From positions 1 to 11,777 of the forward strand of contig CABQCB010000034.1 of assembly GCA_902462475.1 (NCBI GenBank): a stretch of 11,777 bases of DNA. Direction: 5' to 3'. A program made the translations under genes and the position numbers. Below are positions 5,843 through 11,777 of this stretch, one piece after another. Under the pieces are notes generated by a model. It searched no databases, was not told the origin of the DNA, and saw only the letters and a list, made by a program, of their open reading frames with translations. This stretch comes from an uncultured Oscillibacter sp. (lineage in GTDB: Bacteria > Bacillota_A > Clostridia > Oscillospirales > Oscillospiraceae). Every line of letters starts with the position of its first letter. Position 1 is the first letter of the stretch.

Positions 5843-6922
5843 ATGGAAAAAACACTGTTTCCCGGATATACCATCGGCCCGGACGCCTATGACGACATTG
5901 CCGCCGTCTGCCCCGCCTACGGAAAGACCGCTGCCGTCATCGGCGGCAAGCGGGCCCTGGCGGCGGCCGGAGACGCCATCATCCAGGCGGCCAAAAATGC
6001 CGGCATGGAGATCATCGGCCCCATCTGGTACGGCGGCGAGGCCTCCCGGGAGAATATGGAGATGCTGCGGCCCCAGATCGAGAAAGCGGATATGATCTTC
6101 GCCGTGGGCGGCGGCAAGGCCATCGACACCTGCAAGGTGCTCTCTCAGGAGACCCATCGCCCCTTCTTCACCTTCCCCACCATCGCCTCCACCTGCGCCT
6201 CCTGCACCAGTCTTGGCATCGTGTACCACCCGGATGGGAGCCTGCGGGAGTACTCCTTCTCCAAGATCCCGCCCAACCACATTTTCATCAACACACAGGT
6301 CATCGCCGACGCGCCGGACATCTACCTCTGGGCCGGCATGGGTGACACCATGGCCAAGCACTATGAGTGCACTATTTCCTCCCGGGGCCATGTGCCCGCC
6401 CACTCCGACGCCATGGGCATCGCCCTGAGCTCCATGTGTGCCGTGCCCATCATCCGCTGGGGCCGCCAGGCCCTGGAAGACTGCCGGGCCCACACCGTTA
6501 CCAGGGAGCTGACCGAGGTGATCCTGGGCATCATCATTTCCACCGGCCTTGTGTCCAACTTCGTCCAGGTGGACTACACCACGGGTCTTGCCCACGCGGT
6601 CTACAACGGCTTTACGGTGCTGCCCTCCACGGAGGCGCATCATCACCTCCACGGCGAGGTGGTCTCCTACGGCATTTTGGTGATGCTGACAGTGGATCGG
6701 CAGTTTGAAGAGCGCGACAAGCTCTACGACTTCAGCCGCTCCATCGGATTGCCCACCTGCCTTGCTGACGTCCACGCCACGCCGGAGGATCTGGCGGCGG
6801 TCACCGCCAAGGCGCTGGCCGGCATCGACGTGCGGGTGTTCCCCTACACCGTCACGGCGGAGATGATCGTCCAGGGCATCATGGACCTGGAGGAATATCA
6901 CAAGGCCCGCAGCGCACAGTAA
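5843..6922 (+). CDS. Iron-containing alcohol dehydrogenase family, GldA/HcxA (YbdH)-like dehydrogenase
   Basis: The 359-residue cytosolic protein belongs to the glycerol dehydrogenase branch of the metal-dependent alcohol dehydrogenases. The nucleotide-binding half carries GGGKAIDTCK (89-98), and FPTIASTCASCTSLGIVY (111-128) is the family phosphate-loop region. The metal ligands expected from GldA are present: D168 (AGMGDTMAK), H251 (GLAHAVYNGF) and H270 (HHLHGEVVSYG). Relatives include glycerol dehydrogenase and E. coli HcxA/YbdH, which reduces 2-oxo acids to 2-hydroxy acids. AAAGGAG precedes the ATG, 30 nt after the transporter stop, so both genes share the T-box transcript. A 2-oxo acid derived from the T-box amino acid (for example indolepyruvate or a branched-chain oxo acid) is a plausible substrate. 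This is inference; glycerol-type activity remains possible. Confidence 0.88.
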   Translation: MEKTLFPGYTIGPDAYDDIAAVCPAYGKTAAVIGGKRALAAAGDAIIQAAKNAGMEIIGPIWYGGEASRENMEMLRPQIEKADMIFAVGGGKAIDTCKVLSQETHRPFFTFPTIASTCASCTSLGIVYHPDGSLREYSFSKIPPNHIFINTQVIADAPDIYLWAGMGDTMAKHYECTISSRGHVPAHSDAMGIALSSMCAVPIIRWGRQALEDCRAHTVTRELTEVILGIIISTGLVSNFVQVDYTTGLAHAVYNGFTVLPSTEAHHHLHGEVVSYGILVMLTVDRQFEERDKLYDFSRSIGLPTCLADVHATPEDLAAVTAKALAGIDVRVFPYTVTAEMIVQGIMDLEEYHKARSAQ

Positions 6923-6926
6923 GACG

Positions 6927-6965
6927 AAAAAGATCCCCGGAGCAGCTGCTCCGGGGATCTTTTTT
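6927..6965. terminator. Bidirectional terminator, perfect 28-nt palindrome
   Basis: Positions 6932-6959 form an uninterrupted palindrome (GATCCCCGGAGC... mirrored about AGCT), preceded by an A-run (6927-6931) and followed by TTTTTT (6960-6965). It serves both the plus-strand dehydrogenase operon and the convergent YoaK-family gene, whose stop begins 6 nt further on. Confidence 0.93.
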
Positions 6966-6970
6966 CCATA

Positions 6971-7660
6971 TTACTGCTCCTCCCGCACGAACATGACCAC
7001 AAAGGCCGCCGTCAGCAGCGCGCAGGAGATCCAGATGGTGCCAAGGCCCAAATAGGGCAGCAGGGCCCCGCCGGCGCCCGCGCCCACGCCGAACAGGGCG
7101 ATGACGCCGAAGTACCGGCCGGCCTTTTTCCGGGCCTGGGGAGCGCCGCTGCTCCAGTAGGCGCAAAGGGATTCCGTGCCGCTGCGCAGGTTCCCGATGC
7201 ACATGGTGCTGGCAAAGGCGTAGCCGTCCACCTTGCGGAAGGCCTGCACCTGCATGGCGCAGGAGAAGGAGACCACGGAGTTTGCCAACAGGTTCCAGGA
7301 CTGGGGGAAGAAGCCCACCGCCGCCAGCAGCACGATCTCTCCCAGCAGCACCAGCTGCCGCCAGTGGAACCGCTCCATCTTTTTATAGCGCAGGTGCATG
7401 AGCTCCGCTGCCAGCACTCCCAGGAAAAAGGCGCTCAGGGGCACCAGATACCGGATGGCCTGGGTCCAGGCTCCTTCAAACAGCCGCACGCTCATGAGTA
7501 CGATGTTGCCGGTCTGGGCGTTGGCGAACACCTCGCCCCGGGCAAGATACGTATAGGCGTCCTGCAAGCCGCCGGACAGGGACAAAAGGCTGGCGGTCAG
7601 AAAGGACTCCGACATCTGGCCGTGGTGTTTTCTCGAGGATAGGAAGCTTTTTCGCTCCAT
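6971..7660 (-). CDS. YoaK family (DUF1275) membrane protein
   Basis: A 229-residue integral membrane protein with about six predicted helices (roughly 20-40, 67-88, 102-118, 122-140, 182-200, 204-225). Family landmarks are GGLQDAYTYLARGEVFANAQTGN in the first third (30-52), CAMQVQAFRKVDG (134-146) and TMCIGNLRSGTESL (152-165). These correspond to the DUF1275 pattern of a 'G..DA...l.....anqTGN' block followed by 'mQ.a..R' and 'tG.l..l' blocks. The biochemical role of the family is not established; a transport role has been proposed. CCTCCC at 7668-7673 (GGGAGG on the coding strand) is 7 nt upstream of the ATG. It has its own promoter and is a single-gene unit. Confidence 0.9.
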   Translation of the reverse strand: MERKSFLSSRKHHGQMSESFLTASLLSLSGGLQDAYTYLARGEVFANAQTGNIVLMSVRLFEGAWTQAIRYLVPLSAFFLGVLAAELMHLRYKKMERFHWRQLVLLGEIVLLAAVGFFPQSWNLLANSVVSFSCAMQVQAFRKVDGYAFASTMCIGNLRSGTESLCAYWSSGAPQARKKAGRYFGVIALFGVGAGAGGALLPYLGLGTIWISCALLTAAFVVMFVREEQ

Positions 7661-7693
7661 GGTCCCGCCTCCCGTTTACACAAAATCCATGTC

Positions 7694-7722
7694 AGTATAC
7701 CCCCATTCCCGCCCGGGGACAA
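7694..7722 (-). promoter_or_regulatory. Promoter of the YoaK-family gene
   Basis: On the minus strand, TTGTCC (complement of 7717-7722) is followed by a 17-nt spacer and TATACT (complement of 7694-7699). The start would be near 7687, about 27 nt upstream of the ATG at 7660, with the ribosome binding site between. Confidence 0.7.
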
Positions 7723-7792
7723 GGGGGACGGAAGAAAAAATCCCGTCCCGCCCCTGCCCTGCCGGGCCGGAGCGCCCCGCCGCTGCACGCCG

Positions 7793-7821
7793 TTGACAGG
7801 GCCGGGCGGATTTGATAAGGT
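7793..7821 (+). promoter_or_regulatory. Possible promoter of the Hyi-like gene
   Basis: A consensus TTGACA (7793-7798) is followed after 17 nt by TAAGGT (7816-7821) with TGA before it. The -10 match is weak, and the predicted start (about 7828) would fall inside the ribosome binding site (7827-7834), so the true -10 may be the upstream-shifted GATAAG. Confidence 0.4.
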
Positions 7822-7842
7822 GGAGCAAAGGAGGCGGTATCC

Positions 7843-8628
7843 ATGAAGCTCAGACCATGTGCCTGTATCGATACCTTATATACAGAACTTCCGTTTTTGG
7901 AGCGGATCGCCGCGGCAGGGAGGGACGGCTTTGCCGCAGTGGAATTCTGGCATTGGCAGGACCGGGACATGGCGGCGGTGCGCCGTACGGCGGAGGCGGC
8001 GGGCGTTCGGGTGACCGGGTTCAACGGCGACGGGCCGTTTTCCCTCATCGACCCCCGCCAGCGGGCGGACTACCTTCGCTATCTGGCCCGCTCCATGGAC
8101 GCGGCCCAGGCCGCCGGGGCCGCTTCCCTCACCATCCACTCCAACGCCCTGGGCGAGGGCGGCGTGGTGACGGACCGGGGCGAGGGCCTTTCGGACACGG
8201 TGCGCCTTTGCGCCCTGTATGAGGGACTGAAGGCCTGCGCGGCCCTGGCGGAGGACCGGGGCATCACGCTGCACCTGGAGGCCCTCAATCCCATCACCGA
8301 CCACCCGGGCAACTTCCTGGTGACCACGTCCATGGCAGCGGAGCTGACGGCCCTGGTGGGCTCTCCCCGGCTGAAAATTTTGTACGACATCTACCACATG
8401 CAGCTCAGCGAGGGCAACCTCATGGGCAACATCCGCGCCTGGCACGGCCAGATCGGACACGTCCACGCGGCGGACGCCCCGGGGCGCCACGAGCCCGGCA
8501 CCGGGGAGATCGCCTTCGTCGCCGTACTGGACTGCCTGGAAACGGTGGGCTACGACGGCCTGGTGGGCTTTGAGCTGTTCCCGGAGCGCACCACGGCGGA
8601 GGCGGTGGCGGCCATCATGTCCCTTTGA
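7843..8628 (+). CDS. Hydroxypyruvate isomerase-like TIM-barrel protein
   Basis: The 261-residue protein belongs to the xylose-isomerase-like (AP endonuclease 2) TIM-barrel superfamily and is closest by motif to the hydroxypyruvate isomerase/OtnI group, which interconverts hydroxypyruvate (or a 2-oxo-tetronate) and its aldehyde isomer. Visible landmarks are the metal-ligand Glu E146 in HLEALNP, DHPGNFL (153-159), D182 in LYDIYHMQLSEGN (180-192), IGHVHAADAPGRHEPGTGEI (204-223) and E244 in GFELFPE. The third ligand position is H208, where E. coli Hyi (from memory) has Gln. AAAGGAGG (7827-7834) lies 8 nt upstream of the ATG. It stands alone between divergent and convergent neighbours, so context does not narrow the substrate. 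Other sugar isomerase or epimerase activities are possible. Confidence 0.85.
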   Translation: MKLRPCACIDTLYTELPFLERIAAAGRDGFAAVEFWHWQDRDMAAVRRTAEAAGVRVTGFNGDGPFSLIDPRQRADYLRYLARSMDAAQAAGAASLTIHSNALGEGGVVTDRGEGLSDTVRLCALYEGLKACAALAEDRGITLHLEALNPITDHPGNFLVTTSMAAELTALVGSPRLKILYDIYHMQLSEGNLMGNIRAWHGQIGHVHAADAPGRHEPGTGEIAFVAVLDCLETVGYDGLVGFELFPERTTAEAVAAIMSL

Positions 8629-8636
8629 ATATGTGG

Positions 8637-8675
8637 AAAAAGAGCCGGTGATCTCAGATCACCGGCTCTTTTTTT
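8637..8675. terminator. Bidirectional terminator between the Hyi-like gene and the NimA-like gene
   Basis: A perfect 13-bp stem (8641-8653 with 8657-8669, AGAGCCGGTGATC) encloses a TCA loop. An A-run lies on the left and TTTTTTT (8669-8675) on the right. It serves both convergent genes. Confidence 0.93.
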
Positions 8676-8686
8676 CGTTTGCAGCC

Positions 8687-9175
8687 TCAGCCCTGGTCCA
8701 CCAGCTCGATCGCCTGCTTGCCGGACATGTGGTCCACCGTCAGCTCCAGGATGCACAGCCGGTCCCAGGCCCGGTCGATGACCCGGTCTCGTCCGGCGGG
8801 GGTGTCCTCCGGGGCGTACTTCACCGAGAGGGCCTCGATGGCCCGGCGGATCTCGCCGTCGTCTTCCAGAATGCGCACCGTACCGAAGGCGATGACGCTT
8901 CGGTAATAGGAGGTGTACTCCTCCGGCACCACCTGGTCCTGGCCGATGACGCAGAAGGACGCCTTGGGGCTGCGGCGCACGGCGTCGATCTTGTGGCCGG
9001 CCTTGGCACAGTGGAAATAGAATTTGCCGCCGGTGTACACATAGCTCAGGGGCACGGCGTAGGGATAGCCGTCGGCTCCCTGGAGGGCCAGCACGCCGGA
9101 CGTGCCGCCCAGCAAAATGGTCTCCATCTCCGCCGGGGACAGTGCCTGTTTGCTTCTGCGCATCTTTTGGAACAT
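8687..9175 (-). CDS. Pyridoxamine 5'-phosphate oxidase family protein, NimA-like
   Basis: A 162-residue split-barrel flavoprotein-type protein. It follows the NimA/PNPOx-like pattern: MRRSKQALSPAEMETIL at the start, GVLALQGADGYPYAVPLSYVY (27-47), FYFHCAKAGHKIDAVRRSPKASFCV (52-76) and YRSVIAFGTVRILED (91-105). Family members bind FMN or heme; some (NimA) reduce nitroimidazoles, but most are uncharacterised, so drug resistance should not be assumed. AAGGAGG (complement of 9183-9189) lies 7 nt upstream of the ATG at 9175, favouring it over an internal ATG at residue 5. It lies 63 nt behind the HD-GYP gene on the same strand, with a weak hairpin between, so cotranscription is uncertain. Confidence 0.9.
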   Translation of the reverse strand: MFQKMRRSKQALSPAEMETILLGGTSGVLALQGADGYPYAVPLSYVYTGGKFYFHCAKAGHKIDAVRRSPKASFCVIGQDQVVPEEYTSYYRSVIAFGTVRILEDDGEIRRAIEALSVKYAPEDTPAGRDRVIDRAWDRLCILELTVDHMSGKQAIELVDQG

Positions 9176-9204
9176 GAAAGGGCCTCCTTGTTGTATCTAT
9201 GCCG

Positions 9205-9237
9205 AAAAACCGGCTGGTATGGGATGGATTTCAGCCG
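9205..9237 (-). terminator. Weak possible terminator after the HD-GYP gene
   Basis: On the minus strand CGGCTG (complement of 9232-9237) pairs with CAGCCG (complement of 9211-9216) across a 15-nt loop, followed by GTTTTT (complement of 9205-9210). The stem is only 6 bp with a long loop, so it may be partial or non-functional and allow read-through into the NimA-like gene. Confidence 0.35.
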
Positions 9238-9238
9238 C

Positions 9239-10330
9239 TCAAACCGTGTGGTACAGCTCCCGCAGGGCGGGCTCCGCAGCGAAAAAGGCCTCCAGCAGCT
9301 TGGGGTTGAAGGCGCCGCACTCCCCGTCGCGGATCATCCGCAGGGACTCCTCGCAGGAGAAGGCGTCCTTGTACACCCGCTTGCTGGTCAGAGCGTCGTA
9401 CACGTCCGCCAGGGACACCACTTGGGACCAGATGGAGATCTCGTCGCCCTTGAGGCCGTCGGGATAGCCCCGGCCGTCCCAGCGCTCGTGGTGGTGGCGG
9501 GCGATGTCGCAGGCGTAGCGGTAGGCGCCGCTCTCCTGCATCTGGGGGATCTTCTCCAGCAGGGCCGCCCCCTGGACCGTGTGGGTCTTCATGATCTCAA
9601 ATTCCTCTTTGGTCAGCCGGCCGGGCTTGCCCAAAATGGCGTCGGGAATGGCGATCTTGCCCACGTCGTGCATGATGGCGGCCAGGGCGATGTTATCCAC
9701 ATCCGTCTGGGACAGACCCTGCCCCAGCTCCGTGTGGGTGAGCAGATAGTGGGTGATATCGTGGATGCGGCGCACGTGCTGGCCGGACTCGCCGTTGCGG
9801 AACTCGATGGCGGCGGACAGCGCCTCCACCATGCCCTGGTTGAGCCGGACGATCTGGGCGGCCCGCTCCAAAAGCTCCGCCTGCTGGCGGTCCACCACGC
9901 CGCTGAGCCGGGCACGGGCCTGGTACAGCTCCACCACGGACTGCACCCGCCGCAGCACCATATAGGGGATCACCGGCTTGCCGATCACGTCCATGACGCC
10001 CAGCTCATAGGCCTCCTTCATCACGCTGCCGCTGGCCTCTGCGGTGATGAGGAACACGGGCACGTGCTCCGTCACATTGCCGGCTCTCAGCGCACGCAGC
10101 ACCTCGATGCCGTCCATCTCCGGCATCATCACATCCAGCAAGATGGCGCAAAGCCGCTCCGGGTGGGAGAGGATCTTCTCTAGGCCCTCCCGGCCGTTTT
10201 CCGCCTCCTCGATGGTGTAATACGGGGAGAAAATATTTTCCAGAATGCCCCGGTTGATGGCGTCGTCGTCGACGATCAGCAGCGTATGGGCAGACAGCAC
10301 GGAAGTGTGCTGAAATTCTTCATTGGTCAT
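9239..10330 (-). CDS. Response regulator with HD-GYP phosphodiesterase domain
   Basis: A 363-residue two-domain signalling protein. The receiver domain (about 14-132) has the acidic pair D21-D23, phosphoacceptor D66 in ILLDVMMPEMDG, T96 and K118 (GKP). A helical linker (about 133-165, RQQAELLERAAQIVRLNQG) leads to the HD-GYP domain (about 165-360). This carries HDVGKIAIPDAIL (221-233), H250, HHHERWDGRGYPDG (279-292) and D309 in SLADVYDALTSKR. With the HD pair and GYP motif intact, cyclic-di-GMP hydrolysis controlled by phosphorylation is the expected activity. No sensor kinase is in the window, so it is an orphan here. AAAGGAG (complement of 10337-10343) and a strong promoter support the start at 10330. 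Confidence 0.95.
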   Translation of the reverse strand: MTNEEFQHTSVLSAHTLLIVDDDAINRGILENIFSPYYTIEEAENGREGLEKILSHPERLCAILLDVMMPEMDGIEVLRALRAGNVTEHVPVFLITAEASGSVMKEAYELGVMDVIGKPVIPYMVLRRVQSVVELYQARARLSGVVDRQQAELLERAAQIVRLNQGMVEALSAAIEFRNGESGQHVRRIHDITHYLLTHTELGQGLSQTDVDNIALAAIMHDVGKIAIPDAILGKPGRLTKEEFEIMKTHTVQGAALLEKIPQMQESGAYRYACDIARHHHERWDGRGYPDGLKGDEISIWSQVVSLADVYDALTSKRVYKDAFSCEESLRMIRDGECGAFNPKLLEAFFAAEPALRELYHTV

Positions 10331-10389
10331 GGGAGACTCCTTTGTCTGACAAATAAAAAAACGGAAGGGGAATTTCCACGTTTCTTCTT

Positions 10390-10418
10390 ATTATAGAACA
10401 AATCCGCGCACTTGGCAA
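10390..10418 (-). promoter_or_regulatory. Promoter of the HD-GYP response regulator gene
   Basis: On the minus strand TTGCCA (complement of 10413-10418) is followed by a 17-nt spacer and a perfect TATAAT (complement of 10390-10395). The start would be near 10383, about 53 nt before the ATG. Confidence 0.82.
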
Positions 10419-10577
10419 CGTTCTTTCCCTGGATCTGGAAGCTCCCGCCACCAGTTTATGCGCTTCGGGGAGGTTATGGTGCCGGTCCAAAAAAATGTGA
10501 AAACTTTTCCCCGGTTTCATCCGTCATATGGATAAGAGCCCGGATGGCCGGGCCAAACATCCAGGAGGTTTTACCGA

Positions 10578-11213
10578 ATGAAAAAGCGGATATGGATTTT
10601 GACGCTGGCGCTGGCCCTCATGCTGACCGGCTGCGGGCAAAAGCAGGCCGCGCCGTCCGAGGAAGCGCCCCAGCAGGGACAGGAGGAGCCGGTGCAGGAG
10701 GACGGCCAGCAGGCCCCGGATGCCCAGGCGGTCTATGAGGACGCCCAGATTTCCGACCAGATCCACTACCCCCAGCTGACCCAGTTCCAGGGAGAGCTGC
10801 TGCTGGATTATGTCAATCAGTCCCTGGCACGTCCGGCCAAGGAGCTGGAGGGCACAGCGGCGTCTTTGGAGTACACGGTGACCCGCTGTGACGAGACGTG
10901 GGTCAGCGTGCTGTACACCAAGACGGAGACGGCGGCGGACGGCACGCAGACCAAGACCTGGATCGCCGTGAATCTGGACGGCGCCACCGCCACGGAGGTG
11001 ACCATGGACAACGCCTTTGCCGATCCGGACGCCGTGCTGGCGCTGTTGGAGACGGCGCCGGAGGGCGCCCAGGTATCCTTCTATCTGGATACGGACGGCG
11101 CGGTGTTCTTCTTCCGACCGGAGGGCCAGGCGGACTATGTGACCCAGACCGTGTCCTATGAGGATCTGAATGGGCTTTGGAACCAGGAGATCGGCCAGCG
11201 GCCTGCCAGCTGA
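10578..11213 (+). CDS. Putative lipoprotein with a DUF4163/DUF3298-like domain
   Basis: The 211-residue protein starts with a lipoprotein signal peptide: basic MKKR, a hydrophobic core, and lipobox LTGC with the modified Cys at 19. A low-complexity linker rich in Gln, Glu, Pro and Ala (20-50) follows. The folded part (about 58-205) contains HYPQLTQFQGELLLDYVN and later KTWIAVNLDGATATEVTMDNAFADPDAVLALL (split here for description). This arrangement resembles the DUF4163/DUF3298 pair of PdaC- and RsiV-type extracytoplasmic proteins; that likeness is pattern-based and moderate. It should be anchored on the outer face of the membrane. AGGAGG (10563-10568) is 9 nt upstream of the ATG. A 6-bp hairpin (10538-10543 with 10548-10553) lies just before it. 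No convincing promoter was found between it and the divergent HD-GYP gene. Confidence 0.8.
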   Translation: MKKRIWILTLALALMLTGCGQKQAAPSEEAPQQGQEEPVQEDGQQAPDAQAVYEDAQISDQIHYPQLTQFQGELLLDYVNQSLARPAKELEGTAASLEYTVTRCDETWVSVLYTKTETAADGTQTKTWIAVNLDGATATEVTMDNAFADPDAVLALLETAPEGAQVSFYLDTDGAVFFFRPEGQADYVTQTVSYEDLNGLWNQEIGQRPAS

Positions 11214-11221
11214 AACCAGAT

Positions 11222-11258
11222 AAAAACCGCCGCCGGGCATTGCCCGGCGGCGGTTTTT
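11222..11258. terminator. Bidirectional terminator between the lipoprotein and VOC genes
   Basis: A perfect 12-bp G+C stem (11227-11238 with 11242-11253, CCGCCGCCGGGC) closes an ATT loop, with AAAAA on the left and TTTTT on the right. It is functional in either direction. Confidence 0.92.
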
Positions 11259-11266
11259 CCCATTTT

Positions 11267-11298
11267 CCCCGGAAAACACGATCCCGGGGGCGTTTTTT
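11267..11298 (+). terminator. Possible second (backup) terminator
   Basis: CCCCGG (11267-11272) pairs with CCGGGG (11284-11289) across an 11-nt loop, and TTTTTT follows at 11293-11298 after a short GCG gap. This is weaker than the adjacent hairpin and may be a backup stop for the lipoprotein transcript. Confidence 0.35.
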
Positions 11299-11309
11299 CC
11301 CAAAGAGGC

Positions 11310-11633
11310 TCAGGCCTCCTGATACAGCTCCAGAATGGCGCCGTCCTTCCACACGAAAGCCAGCCGGTCGCCCTTTTCGTTGGCAGCCATGGGGCCGCAG
11401 ATGACGCTGTCCGCGTCGGCCACGTATTTTTCCAGGTCATCCACCTTATAGGCCACATGGGGGGTGCGGTGGATCTCCTCCGGGAAGGGGGTGCCCTCCT
11501 CGAACTTCAGGTACTCGATCTTGTAGTCGTAGTCGTCCACATTGCTCACCCAGAACTTGGCCCCCTCGTTGTAGGTCATGTTGGGCTTGCGGTTGGTGAC
11601 GGGGATGCCGATGTGCATGTATTCAGCAGACAT
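11310..11633 (-). CDS. Small VOC (glyoxalase/bleomycin-resistance fold) protein
   Basis: This 107-residue protein looks like a single vicinal-oxygen-chelate module. An N-terminal strand EYMHIGIPV (4-12) is followed by a central region KIEYLKFEEGTPFPEEIHRTPHVAYKVDD with the second half-module strand HVAYKV, and a final pair FVWKDGAILELYQ that ends with the usual Glu-bearing strand. Candidate metal ligands are the His in HIG, the His in PHVAY and the C-terminal Glu, as in glyoxalase-type folds. Substrate cannot be assigned. AAGGAGG (complement of 11641-11647) lies 7 nt upstream of the ATG at 11633. It follows another minus-strand gene by 27 nt and is probably the last gene of that operon. Confidence 0.8.
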   Translation of the reverse strand: MSAEYMHIGIPVTNRKPNMTYNEGAKFWVSNVDDYDYKIEYLKFEEGTPFPEEIHRTPHVAYKVDDLEKYVADADSVICGPMAANEKGDRLAFVWKDGAILELYQEA

Positions 11634-11660
11634 AGGGATTCCTCCTTGATGAAAGTTGGC

Positions 11661-11777
11661 TCACAGCTCGCCGTGCTTGACGGCCTCGTATACTTCCAGG
11701 GCCTGCTGGGGGTTGTAGCCCTCGTGGACCACCTTGCCGATGGCCTGGGCCATGCCGGCGGGGCAGTCGGACTGGAA
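11661..11777 (-). CDS. C-terminal part of an unidentified protein (partial)
   Basis: The minus strand is open from the window edge to a TGA at 11661-11663, encoding 38 residues that start FQSDCPAGMAQAIGKVV and end with YEAVKHGEL. Codon usage matches the neighbouring genes, and the stop lies 27 nt before the VOC gene start, so the two are probably cotranscribed. The fragment is helical in character. I do not recognise the family from this piece. Confidence 0.65.
   Translation of the reverse strand, partial: FQSDCPAGMAQAIGKVVHEGYNPQQALEVYEAVKHGEL

Noticed and set aside
4559..6901. 780-codon minus-strand open frame across the T-box operon
   Set aside because: It runs antisense to two well-supported genes, has His/Gly/Asp-rich composition typical of the complement of G+C-rich coding sequence, and shows no domain or ribosome binding site.
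8687..9175. Calling the NimA-like protein a nitroimidazole resistance gene
   Set aside because: The fold is shared by many uncharacterised flavoproteins; sequence alone does not show nitroreductase activity.
8570..10183. 537-codon plus-strand open frame
   Set aside because: Antisense to the NimA-like and HD-GYP genes, both of which have clear motifs; composition is that of a shadow frame.
10501..10577. Promoter for the lipoprotein gene around TATGGA (10527-10532)
   Set aside because: The region at the matching -35 distance (CTTTTC) is a poor match, so no promoter is claimed.

Overview
The window reads as chromosomal DNA from a high-G+C member of the Firmicutes, most likely a Clostridia/Oscillospiraceae-type gut anaerobe. 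The reasons are strong AAGGAGG-type ribosome binding sites before almost every gene, sigma-A style -35/-10 boxes, a complete T-box riboswitch, very G/C-biased third codon positions, and a gene set typical of such genomes (MacB-like permease, YoaK/DUF1275, NimA-like flavoprotein, HD-GYP response regulator). No phage, IS element, CRISPR array, tRNA or rRNA was seen. The species assignment is inference.

Layout. (1) 1-1263: the end of a probable ABC ATPase and a complete MacB/FtsX-type permease, ending in a two-way terminator shared with the convergent nfo gene. (2) 1262-2325, minus strand: endonuclease IV behind a 59-codon small protein gene. (3) 2564-4197: a clear promoter, a leader of about 250 nt with a 26-codon leader peptide and competing RNA helices, then the MgtE Mg2+ transporter. 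(4) 4227-6965: promoter, T-box riboswitch (specifier most likely Trp UGG, Leu CUG possible), a YkvI-like transporter and a GldA/HcxA-type dehydrogenase, closed by a perfect palindromic terminator. (5) 6971-7660, minus: YoaK-family membrane protein. (6) 7843-8628: hydroxypyruvate-isomerase-like TIM barrel. (7) 8687-10330, minus: a NimA-like flavoprotein downstream of a response regulator with an HD-GYP (c-di-GMP phosphodiesterase type) domain. (8) 10578-11213: lipoprotein. (9) 11310-11777, minus: small VOC protein and the 3' end of another gene.

Two regulatory leaders stand out. The mgtE leader encodes a peptide ending PLRRPLALFRAV. This resembles the PLPRRRLKLFR tail of enterobacterial MgtL, the leader peptide that senses Mg2+ upstream of mgtA. 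Its stop codon abuts one strand of a helix that has a mutually exclusive alternative, so leader translation could switch the RNA fold. The T-box operon couples an uncharacterised transporter to a 2-hydroxyacid/polyol-type dehydrogenase under control of an uncharged tRNA, which suggests uptake and metabolism of one amino acid or a derivative of it.

All four convergent gene pairs share a near-perfect two-way hairpin terminator. The mgtE unit has no terminator of its own before the T-box promoter.
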